Shown piece after piece: positions 1 through 12,008 of a stretch of 64,000 bases of DNA (the stretch's first letter is position 1; the number at the start of each line of letters is the position of its first letter). A program made the translations under genes and the position numbers. The DNA comes from Melampsora larici-populina 98AG31 (lineage: Eukaryota; Basidiomycota; Pucciniomycetes; Pucciniales; Melampsoraceae). The DNA lies in the NCBI RefSeq assembly GCF_000204055.1, contig NW_006768779.1:961283-1025282 (forward strand), read 5' to 3'. The notes beneath the pieces were generated by a model. That model did no database searches and was not told the DNA's origin. It was given only the letters and a program-made list of their open reading frames with translations.

Positions 1-1403
1 CAGTCAAGCGAGCCTTGCTTCCTTTGACCCCAGCAGTGCTGCTGGTTGCTAAGCCACGATTGGGGGGCATCCTGATCCAATACAATAAAATAAGTTGATC
101 AAAATTGAGATGAAACATTGGAAAAGAGAAAATAAAATAAAAGACTGGACTTACGCATAAAAAAGTCCAGTCTCATCCATATTGTAGACATCGGCTGGTT
201 CAAACTCAGCTGTAATTTCAAGAATACGCTTCCTTTCGACTTGAACTGTCTCAGGTTTTGCTGAAGCAGCCTCGCCATGTTGTTTCATCTCGCGGAGGAT
301 GTGTCTTGCTTTAAACGAGTCCAGCCAGCCATTGGTAAGACTGAGCCATTCAGAACTGTTGATGTTCTCAAGTCGTGCGAAGTCTTTCCACTTTTGAATG
401 ATTTGGTCACCATCAATAAACCGACCACCCTTCTCGCATTCTCGGATCCAAGTGACGAGCAATAATTCAATCTTCGGAAATTTCACTTCGGCAATCCGTT
501 TGGTTTGACTACTGACAGTTAAGGCTTTCTCTTGAATCTTCGCTTTGTCTTTGACCCATCGACTGGTGTTTGGCTGACTGATCGCCAAGTTGGGGTACAG
601 AACTGAGAAATGTCAAAAGGTTGCTGTTTGGCTTTTACCATTTGCATGGTACCATTCAATGACTTCAACGCGCTGGTTGTAAGTAAGGCTTTGCTTGGCG
701 GATGAGTGCTTTCGATTGGTCCTTTTAGATTGAATTGGTACTGAGAGCGAAGTGCGAGATTTCTTTCCAGACTTCAGTGAAACTTTTGATTCATCGTCTT
801 TGCGTTTTTTTTGTCGGTCATCTTTTTTTCAGTAGCTGTAGTGATCTCAGATTGATAAGAAGAAATGATGGAATTCAAAGAATCGAATTGATCTGATTGG
901 AGTTGGAAGGGGATATTATTGTCAAGATTGAGAAAGAGGTCAATGAGAATCTGTTCGGTGATTAAATTTCCGCCGTTATCAAGCCAGTGATCCTCCTCTG
1001 TAGAAAGAGCTTGTCCAGATTCTTGCAAAGATTCAAGAATCTGTCTGCGTTCTTGAGATGATTTCTTCAGATTTTCGAGTCCTTTCTTGAGTAGATGGAG
1101 TTCATGCTCTTCGGAAGTGACATGTGGGGGAAGAACTGCTGGTTTAAGGGCTGAAGCTGCAAAGTACATGATATTACCGATGCGGGTCGCATGGATGGGA
1201 TTAGAGTTTTCAAATGAAAGGGCGATAACACCCAATGAGGGTTCAGGCGTTAAACCGGGCATGATCGTAATTGAGTTGAGCTGTGAGGGATCAGAAGAAG
1301 TGTACACTTGTATGTACAGCTGCCCCAAATGATATTTTTGGATTCCAGAGCCCCGGGAACCTGGGGCCGGCCCCGGGGCTCTATGCATTACGGCCTCCAA
1401 CAT
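1..1403 (-). pseudogene. pogo/Tigger-type DDE transposase, broken, runs off the left edge
   Basis: Minus-strand reading contains a CENP-B type helix-turn-helix (residues resembling QPNTSRWVKD and GWLDSFKARH) followed by the start of the DDE_1 catalytic domain (MDETGLFYA, first catalytic Asp). An intron at 154 to 72 (GTAAGT donor, CAG acceptor) joins this to MPPNRGLATSSTAGVKG, the family-conserved continuation, so the gene goes on beyond base 1. Upstream lies a roughly 200-residue N-terminal extension (1403 to about 800) rich in Ser, Glu and Leu. Two lesions are visible: a frame change in the run of A near 800, and an in-frame TGA at 613-615 inside the HTH. The family cuts and pastes DNA at TA sites in the nucleus. 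The identity is secure from the two motifs; the N-terminal extension belonging to the same gene is inferred from continuity. Confidence 0.85.
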
Positions 1404-1931
1404 CCCGTTTTTTTTGTCAAATTGCTATGCATTATTAAATTATGCAATAATTTGAAATTTGGCCCTCACCAGCTCGGTGGAACCCTAACCCTATGCAATT
1501 CGGCCGATTATGCATCTGCACGGGTATGCATTTGCGCGGGTTCGACTGTAATTGTTATGTTTGCAGACCCGAGTCCCAACAATTACAGCTGTTGTGAGAA
1601 CTATCGGTAACTTGTCATATGATATGTGTTGCGTCCGATTTTAACTCGGTGGGCAAAAACCGGTTCAAAACCCAGTTTTTGACTTAAACTTTGTTGATAC
1701 TCATGCCAGTATCTTGACAGCTGTCAAACTTCGAGTTGAACAGTCAGACCTTTGGCCTGCATGCTGCTATGTTTTTAATGGATTGTATACTTCTAAATGC
1801 TTTGAATTTCTAGCCAAACCAGTAGTCTTGCCACTACATGGCCGCACCCGCGGCGTTGCGCTGACCCCGGATCGACCCCCCCTTGGGTGTTGTGCGGCGT
1901 CACTGCAACCCCGCATCCGCGGGGTCAGCAC

Positions 1932-2012
1932 TTTGCATGTAGTGTGCTGCAGAGCACGTCGACTTCCATGTCGAGACCTATGCATAACTTGGGGTTCAAA
2001 CCCCACTTACAA
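1932..2012 (+). other. tRNA-like module inside the MITE (Gly-TCC-like, degenerate)
   Basis: A perfect T-arm is present at about 1987-2004 (TGGGG stem, TTCAAAC loop, CCCCA stem), preceded by an anticodon-arm-like hairpin with TTCCAT in the loop and an AGAGCAC D-arm-like sequence. Poly-T follows, resembling a pol III terminator. The acceptor pairing is poor. Most likely a tRNA-derived relic rather than a working gene. Confidence 0.3.
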
Positions 2013-2189
2013 CAATTTTTTTGTTTTGATGTTGCAATTGTTTTCAGAAGACAATCTTTGACGCAGTGGCACACCAATTCAAGATATCTTTTTCACGCCC
2101 CAAACAAAAGCACAGCAATTTCAAAACTAAAATATCTGATGACTTGGACTTCGGATTCATATCAAGAGGAAGCACTTTTAAAAATGAAG

Positions 2190-2266
2190 GCCACCTGGAC
2201 TCGAACACTAGGGTGTGCGGGTGCTACATATACAAAACCACAAGTGCTAACCACAACACGACATGA
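2190..2266 (-). other. tRNA-like module on the opposite strand of the MITE
   Basis: On the minus strand GTGGTTAGCAC resembles an A box, and GTTCGAGTCC about 40 bases later resembles a B box. The T-stem pairs imperfectly. Probably a tRNA-derived relic; no anticodon is assigned. Confidence 0.25.
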
Positions 2267-2519
2267 GCTTATAAGTTGTTGTTGAGAAGAGTTATATATC
2301 CAAAGTCCGCATTGAGAATGTATGAGAGTGTGCGAGACAAAGCTTGGGCCAGTTCAGTTGGGAGTTCGACAGCTGTCAATACAGCTGGCTTTTGTACGCA
2401 AAGACTGTCAGCAAAGTTTTAGTCCAAAATCGAGTTTTGAACAAGTTTTTGCCCGGCGAGTTAAAACTCAGCGACACACATCACCTCAAAAGTTACCAAT
2501 AGTTCTCACAACAGCTGTA

Positions 2520-4009
2520 CATCCTGCACTGTCTGAAATGGTGACAGCTCACCATGCGTGTGAGCCTCATTTTCCAGTGAACAGGATTCACAGCATCAGT
2601 CCTCCAATAATGAAGGACCAACTGCACTTTTGGAGCAGACTTTATTGGACATCTACTGGACATTATCTTGCACCACATCCATCTATGATCATTATCCAAG
2701 CAAGTCTCTTAATTGTAGAGTTGCTCAATTGACTCTTTGATACAATTTGGTCACTATTGATCATAGTTCATCACATACCAGGTTGTGAAGAACCCACCCT
2801 GGGTCTTGCAGTCTAGATCAAGGCCCACAACGGGCAGCTTCCAAATGTATAAAGTTTTGTTCTTTGTCTCAACCAAGTCCCGCAGCCCCTTTTGCCATTT
2901 AGGGGATACAATTTCCAAGTTTCTAAAATTCTGAGCAAAGCCAACCAAGGAAAAACATGTTATATACAATTGATGAAGTACTCTCAAGAGCATATTGCTG
3001 TGATCAACTCTGCTTAATCTAAACACAAGGGCTTGATCATTTGTATCACCACCTTGATCTTTCTTATCACTAGGCCCAACCAATATACAATTGATGACTA
3101 ATTGATGGCTCAATTGGGGGTGTCATTGGGATTGGGTTTGGCCTCTTAGGCCTGGGTAGGATCTCAAACATCCATGCCTCATGTGCGCATTGGATGGACC
3201 AGAAACTGAATAAGAAATACAGCTGCTTTTACATTTCCATTATGTTTTTCTTAGAGTATCCCCAACAACACCCTCTAAATGTAAAAATTTCAACATACAC
3301 ATAGGGTGTAATTTACATTTATAAGGTTGGGTCAAAAAACAACCATCCAGCTGTGGTCACTCTTCTCATACCTGGCCATGTGAGAGAGAATAATTTCCAG
3401 AGATACTGGGTCTCACGTGTCAACACCTTCATACTTGGAGGATATTGCCAAACTTGCACGACCACCCCACCACAATCTGTAAACCCAATACAGAGCGGAC
3501 ATGTCACATACACCTGGGTGTATTTTGGATTCAGCAACCCCTCCCTGCAGTGCACAGTCTGGAGACCTCTGGAATCCTATTTTGGGGCCCCAAAGATGTT
3601 CATCAATTCTCATCTTGGGGTTGCACAATTTATTGATGAACACATCAGTGGTGACAGGTAATTGGGACACAATTCAATCAATCTGATCATCCATAATTTG
3701 ATTGCAAAATAGACTCATTGGGACAAGAGATGGTCTGCATGTGTCCTCAAATTGTCTAAACCTTGGGAAAGCAGGTTTCCAGAGGTCCCAAGAAGAATTT
3801 GGTTGAACCTTGTGAGGTCAAATTGTTTGTCTTTGGAAAATAATACTCAAACCCCTAGCCAATGGTGCATTTGTGGTTGCACTCAGGAGGGAGGTCTTTG
3901 GAAATACACAGAAAACATAAATTTTACTTTATGTCTCTTTCAGAAAATGTATGTTGTGCCAGTGGTACCAAGCAACAAGGTCTATACAGTGCTCAAAATA
4001 GTATGATCT
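2520..4009. other. Stretch without a recognised gene
   Basis: Open frames exist, the longest at 2754-3113 on the minus strand and overlapping frames on both strands at 3350-3670, but none carries a domain I recognise and they are open on both strands at once. AT-rich, probably old repeat sequence. Confidence 0.4.
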
Positions 4010-5149
4010 CACTGCGCCAAATTGCAAATTTACCGTGGAGTTTAGAAAATTGAGTAGACATAGAAAATTATAGCGAAGCTGGCAAGGGTCAGAAAAATAT
4101 GAAAAAATAATGGGAGGGCCCTTTGATGCATTCCGATTGTCTGGCATATTTTTTCATATTTTTAAAACCACAATGCATATAACACTACACAAAATATAAT
4201 ATCTTCTGGGCAGAAAATATAAAAACCAACAAACAGTGATATTGAGCAGTCTTGGAGAGAGACAAAAATACACAAAAATATGCATATTGTTCCTATGGCT
4301 GAGACCTTGGATTTGAGTATTTTTTTGTTTTTTTAGTGTGCATGTTGTTGATTGTACTAACAAAAGACCTACAAGTTTCTCAGATTACAACCTGTAACAC
4401 AGATTGGAATTTTGCCAAGGGGTGACAAGGGGATATCTGGAATTCTATATCCCTCATATATTTTGCAATTCTGGGTCAAAACACTTGATAGTTAGCTGAT
4501 TAGGAAGCCATGAAATGCATTTGAATTTCATGTTAATGCAACAAATCTGTAGCTCCGCTACAAAAGAGCCTATTTGTCTCCAAAACAATTTCCTATATAG
4601 CCACATAGATATTCTTTGGGATTAGATGCAGGTTTTTTGTCTCAATGAAAGATATAGTCACAGAGTTTGGCTTTCCAATGAACAAAAAATCAAGTGGTTT
4701 GACCAAGAATTGACAAAGATATAAGGGATTGTTGAATTCAAATTATGCCCTCCAATGTCTGTTACAGGTTGTAATCTAACAATCCTGGAGGTTTTTTGTT
4801 AGTACAATCAACAATTCTCACACTAAAGAAACAAAAAAATACTCAAATCCAAGGTCTCAGCCATAGGAACAATATGCATATTTTTGTGTATTTTTGTCTC
4901 TCTCCAAGACTGCTCAATATCACTGTTTGTTGGTTTTTATATTTTCTGCCCAGAAGATATTATATTTTGTGTAGTGTTATATGCATTGTGGTTTTAAAAA
5001 TATGAAAAAATATGCCAGACAATCGGAATGCATCAAAGGCCCCTCCCATTATTTTTTCATATTTTTCTGACCCTTGCCAGCTTTGCTATAATTTTCTATG
5101 TCTACTCAATTTTCTAAACTCCACGGTAAATTTGCAATTTGGCGTAGTG
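4010..5149. mobile_element. CACTA-type non-autonomous foldback element, copy A (TSD TCT)
   Basis: The left end reads CACTGCGCCAAATTGC and the right end, reversed, CACTACGCCAAATTGC. The two arms, about 4010-4405 and 4767-5149, are nearly identical inverted repeats of roughly 390 bp; a 69-codon frame is duplicated in mirror image within them. TCT flanks both ends (4007-4009 and 5150-5152), the 3-bp target duplication expected for CACTA/EnSpm elements. A second pair of CACTAC termini lies inside at 4183 and 4976 and corresponds to the ends of copy B at 19.2 kb, so this copy looks composite. No transposase is encoded. Confidence 0.75.
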
Positions 5150-5152
5150 TCT

Positions 5153-5820
5153 GTATAAATAATGAGTCTACAGAAGGTTTCTGAGACTTCTAAAGCAAAA
5201 CATCAGTCAAGATAACCTTGATCAATAACAGTCAAAAGCAAAATTAGAACACTTGTAAACAACCCAATCATCTAGGTAGTGATACTACTCAAAAGGATCT
5301 ATCAATCCAATAACCAAGTAATTGAATTTGAGTGGTATACTAAGTAAGCCAATGCATGATAAAGGCACAAGAACGCACATCATCAATAATTGAATAATGA
5401 TTGAAAAGAAGCAAATCCAATCAGTGTTAAAATGATGAAATGACAAGCTATCTATGCCTGTTGAGTCACAAATTTGGGAGACATGTGGTTGGTGCTTGTT
5501 AACAAGGGTCTTGGGTTTGTCCTACATTGTTTCCCTCCACCCTGGTCCGGTGGACTGCATTCATGTATTCCCTGGTTTGGGTGGCGTGGGGGCCCCATGG
5601 GCATCTCCTTCAATCTGTGGTAGAACTTAGAAATCTTTTACATCCTCCAAATCCCTCATTTCAATTTGAAACACTGTTGACATTCCCTGATCAGTACCTC
5701 ATTTCAAGTCAAGCCACTTTTTATGTCCCAAGGGTCCTCTACATAAGTCAAAATGGTCAATAGGTTTGACCAAACTTCCATGTACACATGTGTAGGTGTC
5801 ATCCCACTCCTCAATCAATA
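5153..5820. other. Stretch without a recognised gene
   Basis: AT-rich sequence with only short frames (for example 5527-5763 on the plus strand). I see no domain, RNA gene or terminal repeat here. Confidence 0.4.
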
Positions 5821-6460
5821 CCGGAACCGCTCCGAAACAAATAGCGGTTTTGAAGCGGTTTCGCAGCGGTTCAGACCTTCGCTGTGACCTTCAAACTACA
5901 TAGCGGAGGATACGCACCAAAACCCAGCCCCCTGTTTACCCATAGCGGAGCCACCGCAGCGCAACCGGGGCCCAGGGCGGCTGCTCCGCTATATATCAGA
6001 GCAAACCATGCAGGCAGGCAGGGTTCTGAGAACCCTTTCACCCATCTGTATGGACCACTTCAAGCCCTATCACGCTGTATTCAATCCTCAATCATTCTCA
6101 AATTCAGTTGCAACCGGTGGTGATGCTCTTATCATCATACCAAAATCATCAATCTACTTCATCAACTAATCTACCTTATCCAAACTTATCACTTCAAAAA
6201 TTAAACATTCAATTGATGATATCAACAAACAGATTTGTGACACAACCTCTTCAAATCATTTAAACTTATTAATCAATTCAAACTCAATCATTCAATTAGA
6301 TTCAGATTTAAATTCAACTAGCAAATTTGCGGCAGGCGCCGCTTTAGCGGCTGACGCCGCCCTGTCACATATAACCTGAACACATTTCAATCCCAAAAGC
6401 ATGTCACAACCACAATTTCATACACATACATAACACTTCAGCGGTGGGCACCGCCCTTGG
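5821..6460. repeat. GC-rich repeat fragment with AGCGG motifs
   Basis: A GC-rich island in AT-rich DNA with many AGCGG/CCGCT motifs on both strands, for example near 5823, 5843, 5855, 5866, 5904, 5944 and 6350, and hairpin-prone GGCGCC blocks near 6335-6360 and 6440-6455. The string TTTCGCAGCGGTTC also occurs near 13155, so two fragments of one repeat family are present. Element ends were not found. Confidence 0.45.
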
Positions 6461-6746
6461 TGACATCAACCTGACAGAGTTTATTTGCAATGGAGCAGTC
6501 AAAAAATCAAGTAATAAAGTGAGATGTTTAAATATATTTGGTCAATACATCACTTACAAAGTGGTAAACAAAGTGGAATAAGTTTTTGAAAGCTTAATTT
6601 AATTGTTAAGATGGAAAGAAAACCTGTACATACCAAAAAATTAGAAATTCCACCAAACAAACTGTAATACTCTTATCATCCAAACATTGGAAGGACCTCA
6701 AGACTGACTCTACTGACAGTGTCTGATTGCAAAGAAAGCTTTCCAG

Positions 6747-7156
6747 TTGATTCTCAACATGCTCAATTCAAGTGGACATCTAGGCTTAAGTTCAGCCTAT
6801 GATGCAGAGATATCTCTTGTTTTCCATAAGAAATTATTTTGGTTCATTTCATGCTTCCAATTGAATTTCCAAAGGTACCGGTTTTCCTCAACCACTATAC
6901 CCTTAGCAGCAACGCATATTTATGTATCACACAGTTTGGGAATGTGATTAACTTAAATGTCCTGAAACTTATAGCAGAGTATAATCATTTCCTCTGTCTA
7001 GTTGCTTTGAGGGTGTCCGCACAACTGTTGCTTAATCACCTCCAAAAGAAGAGTATTCTTGGTTTCAAGATTGAAGTGGCAATCAAAAATATTGCTAATC
7101 AATCCAAGTACTTCGCATATCATCACAAACCAAAAGAGCCTGAACAGTGGGTATGA
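6747..7156 (+). pseudogene. Degenerate ORF pair of unknown function
   Basis: Two plus-strand frames, 6747-6947 and 6839-7156, overlap in different phases and read like one protein broken by a frameshift near 6840-6950; the second ends at a TGA at 7154-7156. The peptide is hydrophobic/aromatic-rich and includes NHYTLSSNAYLCITQFGNV. I do not recognise the family; it is probably transposon-derived given the surroundings. No start context or splice pattern supports a living gene. Confidence 0.25.
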
Positions 7157-8530
7157 AAAGACTGATAAGATGTATCTGTAAACATCATAAATGAACAGCC
7201 AAATCTCAACAAACAGTCAACTGAATTGAAAATCATAACTTCTTGGTGTCTTTCAACTGTGAATTTATTGAGATGCATATGTGTACACTAAAGATGAATC
7301 AATTCCTGTGGTAGTTGGTTGGCATACACAGCAATCATTTGAATAGACCCACTTAAATCAAACTTGCAATCCAATCATCCAAATGGTCTGATCCTGTAAA
7401 CATTCCCAATCTAGCTACAAGTAAGGAAGTAGTATGAAATGGATCATCAAATGTATTTCACATGTATATAGAAACTTATTGTTTTAATTTGATCATCACT
7501 TTTGAAATGATTTTGCTTTATGAATCTTTAAGCCTGTTTGATCTGATAAGTCATCAATGATAAGATTGTACATAGTGATTGTGATAGTTGGCCTTCTTCT
7601 TATCAGAATCCAAAATCAAGTGATCAGATTGGAGCCAAAAAACACGTCTATAACTTTGTTGACATTTTGTTCAAGTGTATTTTTGCTTAAAATCTAACCA
7701 ACAGATAGTCAACACCAGAGTGGAGTGGCTTTACGGTTGGGATATTGTATAGAGTACCTTGAAGATACCAGCATTTGGCTTTCAGAACAAACCGAGTTGG
7801 TTGATCAGATTTCCATTTGGGTAATTCAAGCGGCTCACCACTAACTTTGAGAGAAGAAGGTACAGGTCTTAGCTTTCCACTTTGGCCTTTGCTTCAGCTA
7901 GCAAATTGGAACTATCACTTACTGAAGGTATTGTGATTTGTAGAAGGTGGTAGTCATTAGCTTTGTGTATTATTCTACCTAGACTCTCTTCACCCTATCA
8001 TTGATGACTGGTGAAAAACTTAGAAAAAGTTGCAATGTGATGTCAGGGAAGGATAAGAAAAATGGACATACTCGATTAAGGGCCCTGAGAATGTCAAAGA
8101 TTTCTTCATTAGGATCTCAAAACTCCTGTTCCATGATGAATATGTGAGCGTGTATGATAGAATCTCCTCGACATGTTTCCAGATTGGATAACATCAGGAT
8201 GATGATCATTTTGGAAGCTGAAATGAGCAAACATAAAGAAATGATCAGTGGTTCTTTGACAATCCGATTTATTGGAAAAACACACGTAGATACTTGGTGC
8301 GAGATTTTGTAAGTTGATCGAGGCGCGGAGTTGAAGATGAAGGATTACTGTATTCTGTAGTATTGTGAGTTACTCTAGCTTTGAGATGTTGAAAATTGAT
8401 TGACGGATGTATAGACCTATTGGAGAATCTTTATGAAATTCAATGGTTACTGATTTCATTATTGTTATTGTGAGAAAGTGATGTAACTTTGTATTTGTTT
8501 TTATTCAAACTTTCAACTGCTAAAACAAAT
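7157..8530. other. Stretch without a recognised gene
   Basis: No frame longer than 60 codons, no terminal repeats, and no tRNA boxes noticed in this AT-rich interval. Confidence 0.4.
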
Positions 8531-8534
8531 TTCT

Positions 8535-10200
8535 GATGTCCATATTCATCCATGGCTTTTCATCAATCACATTCAAGGTCGATTTGTTGACCAATCCAAC
8601 ATCAAATCCTTCGATTCCAAGTTGGTCTCCTGCGTCTAATGCTCGGTGAACAATCTCTCCAAAGGAAATGACTGCATCAAGTTTTCTTCATCGGGAAAAC
8701 TAAAAGAAAGAATGATTAGCTCCCTCACAACCACTTTAGATTTAGGTTGAAAGCTGCAAGTTACCTCATCTTTTCCTGGCACAAGTTCATGATCCCCACC
8801 AGAAATGTTCTTGCCCGTTCTCTTTCGAAATGAAAGCAACTTTAAAACAAGTTGGGAGAACATATCAAAGACCAATGTCCCAAAACACTTTGGTCACCAT
8901 AGCCAACATTTGATGAACAATGGCAGGGAAGTACATTCGGGTGGGGTAATTACTATCTTCCAGACCATTGTCAGGGAAAAAGGTGTTTAGTCCAAAGCAA
9001 CCTGCTCTTAGACAGCAAAAAAGGTACTGAAGATACGAACTTTTCCTTTTTCAAAACCAAATCCAGCAGCAGCACAAAAGTTACCATGTTCCACAATAAC
9101 AGAAGGAATAAAGATTCCAGGACGAGATTGATGAATGGCCTCGAAACCAGTTGAACCTTTGAGATCAAAGTTGATGCGAATCACTTTGGATTTAACGTCA
9201 TCTGTTGATTTTTTGTGGACACGACAGGCATCGTTTTCCTACTACAACCAGTATATTTTTCACCCTCAGCTCGGACGATCTTTAAGGCATGCGCTTCCAG
9301 TGTCTTTCCGACTTTGTAACCCTTGAGATAGCCACTTGTGTGACCAGAAATTGTGACGTTGTTATTGTCAATCAACAATTTGATGTTGAGTTTTTGAGCC
9401 CTAGCGAGTCTGGCTGCTTCAGCGTCACTTCCCTCGTGTTGTGAACCATCTGAACAAAAACAAAATACAGTTTCGGTTGGCGAGTGCGATACCCTTGAGA
9501 AGAGGCCCTGAAAGTCCAAATCAAATGAAAAATAGAATGAGTAAAGTATTAATCAAAGAGTGGTGTCGGCCAGTATGAATTCGCTTACACATGTGGCCCA
9601 ATCGACCACTACTGAACTGAACTTAACACCAGGGGTGAGACCAAGTTGTGGATGACCGGGAAGTTTTGACTGAGCCTCACGGTATGCGGTACATCAAGTT
9701 CTCAGGTGGGAGGTGTCCAGGAAGGGCAAAGAGGTATTGAGTGGCAACTCGGTGACCTGCTTCATCGGAAACGGTGTGATCGAATATCTTTGAATCAGAT
9801 CCACTTGCAAATGAGGCAAGCAAAAGTACCACTTCTCGCACAGTATCGAAAGGGCCTGTGGTTTGAAAAGTACAAATGTAGATGAATTAGACAAGGTAAG
9901 CAATTGTACCAAAATAGAAAGTGGTCGGAATAATAAGGTTTTTGGGGCCAATCAATCAAAACGTGTATATGATCGGATTGATTCATGAGAATTACTACCA
10001 CAACGGATGCAGTCAAAAGTGATGGAAAATAATTTTGGAAGTTTTAGGGATGACGCTTACCACCAGCATGACCACCAACACCTCTTGCGGCGCCAGTATC
10101 AGTGAAGAAGACGATACTATCTCTAAGAATGGAGGTATTATTAAGTAACTTTGACTTTTCTTCTTGAGTAAGTTTAGGTTGAGAAGGATGAAGAGTGACT
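8535..10200 (-). pseudogene. Transketolase-family (ThDP-dependent) pseudogene
   Basis: Conserved blocks occur in family order along the minus strand. DSIVFFTDTGAARGVGGHAGG lies near 10130-10066, then a GTAAGC donor. DHTVSDEAGHRVATQY (9800-9750) and LPGHPQLGLTPGVKFSS (9680-9610) follow. Next is the ThDP-binding stretch SDGSQHEG...IDNNNVTI (9450-9355) and GYLKGYKVGKTLEAH. The pyrimidine-binding domain is DLKGSTGFEAIHQSRPGIF and GNFCAAAGFGFEKGK (9165-9040), then FGLNTFFPDNGLED (8995-8955). A C-terminal-domain stretch, ISFGEIVHRALDAG, ends near 8535. It is dead: frameshifts occur near 9690 and 9500 and in-frame stops near 9011 and 8865. About 40 residues between FSTF and FGLN are missing. A living copy would transfer two-carbon units between sugar phosphates in the cytosol. 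The exact family member is not certain. Confidence 0.8.
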
Positions 10201-10209
10201 TTTTTGATT

Positions 10210-10902
10210 CACTCGATGAATGTGATTCGGAATGTGGTATAGGTTTGGATACTAACCTTGGTTGAGAATTTTAATTTGAAAATCAAAATCCAATTGATCA
10301 AACTTCAAAATGTCTTTAGGATCGATTCAATTTCACATAAGCCATATGAATTAATGTAATCCATCCAGTCTGTCTCCTCCTTCTGATGTACTCTTGAATG
10401 ATGATTTAGATTATCAAATTTTGAAAATGATTTGTTTCACGTTGCGCCTGGAGATTTATGCACAAATTGAAAATGAAAAAGAAAGAGATATCAAAACACG
10501 TATCAAACATATTGTTCCTTTGTCTGAGATTGAAGAACAAAGACTGCTTACATTAGTGATCTGTATGAGTACTTCTTAGCCATTGTTCAAGTTGTTCACC
10601 GGATCTAAGTCACTGCAAGCAAGGAGAAATCTACAGTCCAAAAAAATAAGATCACTCAAAGCTTCCCATGATGAATCCGAAAGATCCACTCACTTGAAAC
10701 GTATATCTGTTTAGATGCAACGCTGGGAGTTTTCACTTGGTTGAGGAAGTCTGAGAAGAATGACATCTTAGCTTCGATTTCCACCAAGCTGAAGGCAGGC
10801 ATTGATGGTGGGTGGGATTTTGGGGGATCAATATGTGCTACTCACAAAGACAGATGATGTGCAAAATGAGTGCGAAGGGGTTGATAATTTCCGAATAGTT
10901 TT
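10210..10902. other. Upstream flank of the transketolase-like pseudogene, no clear gene
   Basis: A minus-strand stretch near 10803-10690 starts with ATG and reads about 37 codons to a GTGAGT-like donor; it could be a lost first exon, but no family similarity is visible. The plus-strand frame 10394-10579 has no recognised domain. Confidence 0.25.
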
Positions 10903-11900
10903 TGTGAGGGTTGGGTACTCAGTTGAGGACTCAAGGCTCACTAGATGGCTATGAAAGGTTTGTAATTTTTAATAATTATCTTTTATATTTCAATTATAAA
11001 GTAATTACAATTGGAAATTTAAGAAAGAAAAGAAAGGGGGGAGAGAAGACTGGTCTGTTTGGATAAATCCAGACAGACTACAGTTAAATGACTCCTTAAG
11101 AGGAGATTTTATATATAATTATAATTAATTATAATTGAAAACTGGATCCAAGGTTTTCCTTCAGACCTCTATTGACAGAATGAAGAGTGAGGTCTAGATC
11201 ACTACACTGGTTGTTCTTATGGTCACCAACCTTGGGTTGTTCTTATGGTCACCAACCTAAGTACTTATATATAGGCCACTACCCTGTGAGTTGTTGAAGG
11301 TCACTAACCTAGTAAATAATCTACTTGGGGAAAGTAGAGGATCCAGAGAATAGTTGAAGGGTGTATTACTTACTTTTAGTCAGGAACTGTTTAAAGTAGA
11401 GAAGTAAATCACTAGTCTTAATTTATAAGACCCTTGATTATGAACTTCTATATTACTTTAAAGATGTTCTTTAAAAGTGATATGTAATAAAAGCTTGGGG
11501 ATCCCTCTCTGAAGGCTGAGAGAGGAGGAGTTTATATACTCTCCTCTCCAGACCTAACTGTAGTGATATTTGTTTATATCACTGCAGTGGTTTAGGGTTT
11601 AATTATTACTGTTATTTATGATTATTATTAATACTACATAATTACATATACCTGTTATGTAATTTATGTAGTATAAGCATTTTTAACTCTTGACACTGAG
11701 TTATGAGGTGTTATGAGTGTTTTATTACATATTACATATGATTTTAAATGTATATGTATATGTAATTAGGTTGTATATACGGTTTATTACAAGTTACATA
11801 TGTTTTGTAGGGTTTATGTACATGTAATTAGTTGTCTAAAGGTGGTTATCTATGTTACAAGTTAGTCTTTGGGTACATACATATGTATCCAGGGCTGACA
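10903..11900 (-). mobile_element. Solo LTR, 998 bp, with 5-bp target duplication GTTTT
   Basis: The unit starts TGTGAGGG and ends GGGCTGACA on the plus strand, with GTTTT directly outside both ends (10898-10902 and 11901-11905). Read on the minus strand it starts TGTCAGCCCTG and ends CCTCACA; the LTR at 57518-58245 has the same start and end, which fixes the orientation. A 25-bp segment (GGTTGTTCTTATGGTCACCA core) is tandemly repeated near 11211-11255. No internal retroelement sequence is left, as expected after recombination between LTRs. Confidence 0.8.
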
Positions 11901-12008
11901 GTTTTGAGGCAAGGTAGCAATGCGACGGGTAAATTATTGCATGGGAAAATGATGGTGAATGAAAATTGATTCACAAACACAGGTTTCTGCCCATGTTCAA
12001 ACTCGGAA

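Larger units (their letters stand above)
1586..2517. mobile_element. Non-autonomous TA-flanked inverted-repeat element (pogo/mariner-like MITE)
   Basis: The ends are imperfect inverted repeats of about 160-170 bp: 1586-1750 against 2345-2517, both beginning CAGCTGTTGTGAGAAC. TA lies immediately outside each end (1584-1585 and 2518-2519), the target duplication of the Tc1/mariner/pogo superfamily. There is no transposase inside; the short internal ORFs are not convincing. The element sits next to a broken pogo-type transposase gene, a plausible source of mobilising activity, though the link is inference only. Confidence 0.75.

Noticed and set aside
4154..4363. Pair of identical 69-codon frames in mirror image (also 4796-5005)
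   Set aside because: They are translations of the two arms of the foldback element and have no coding signature.
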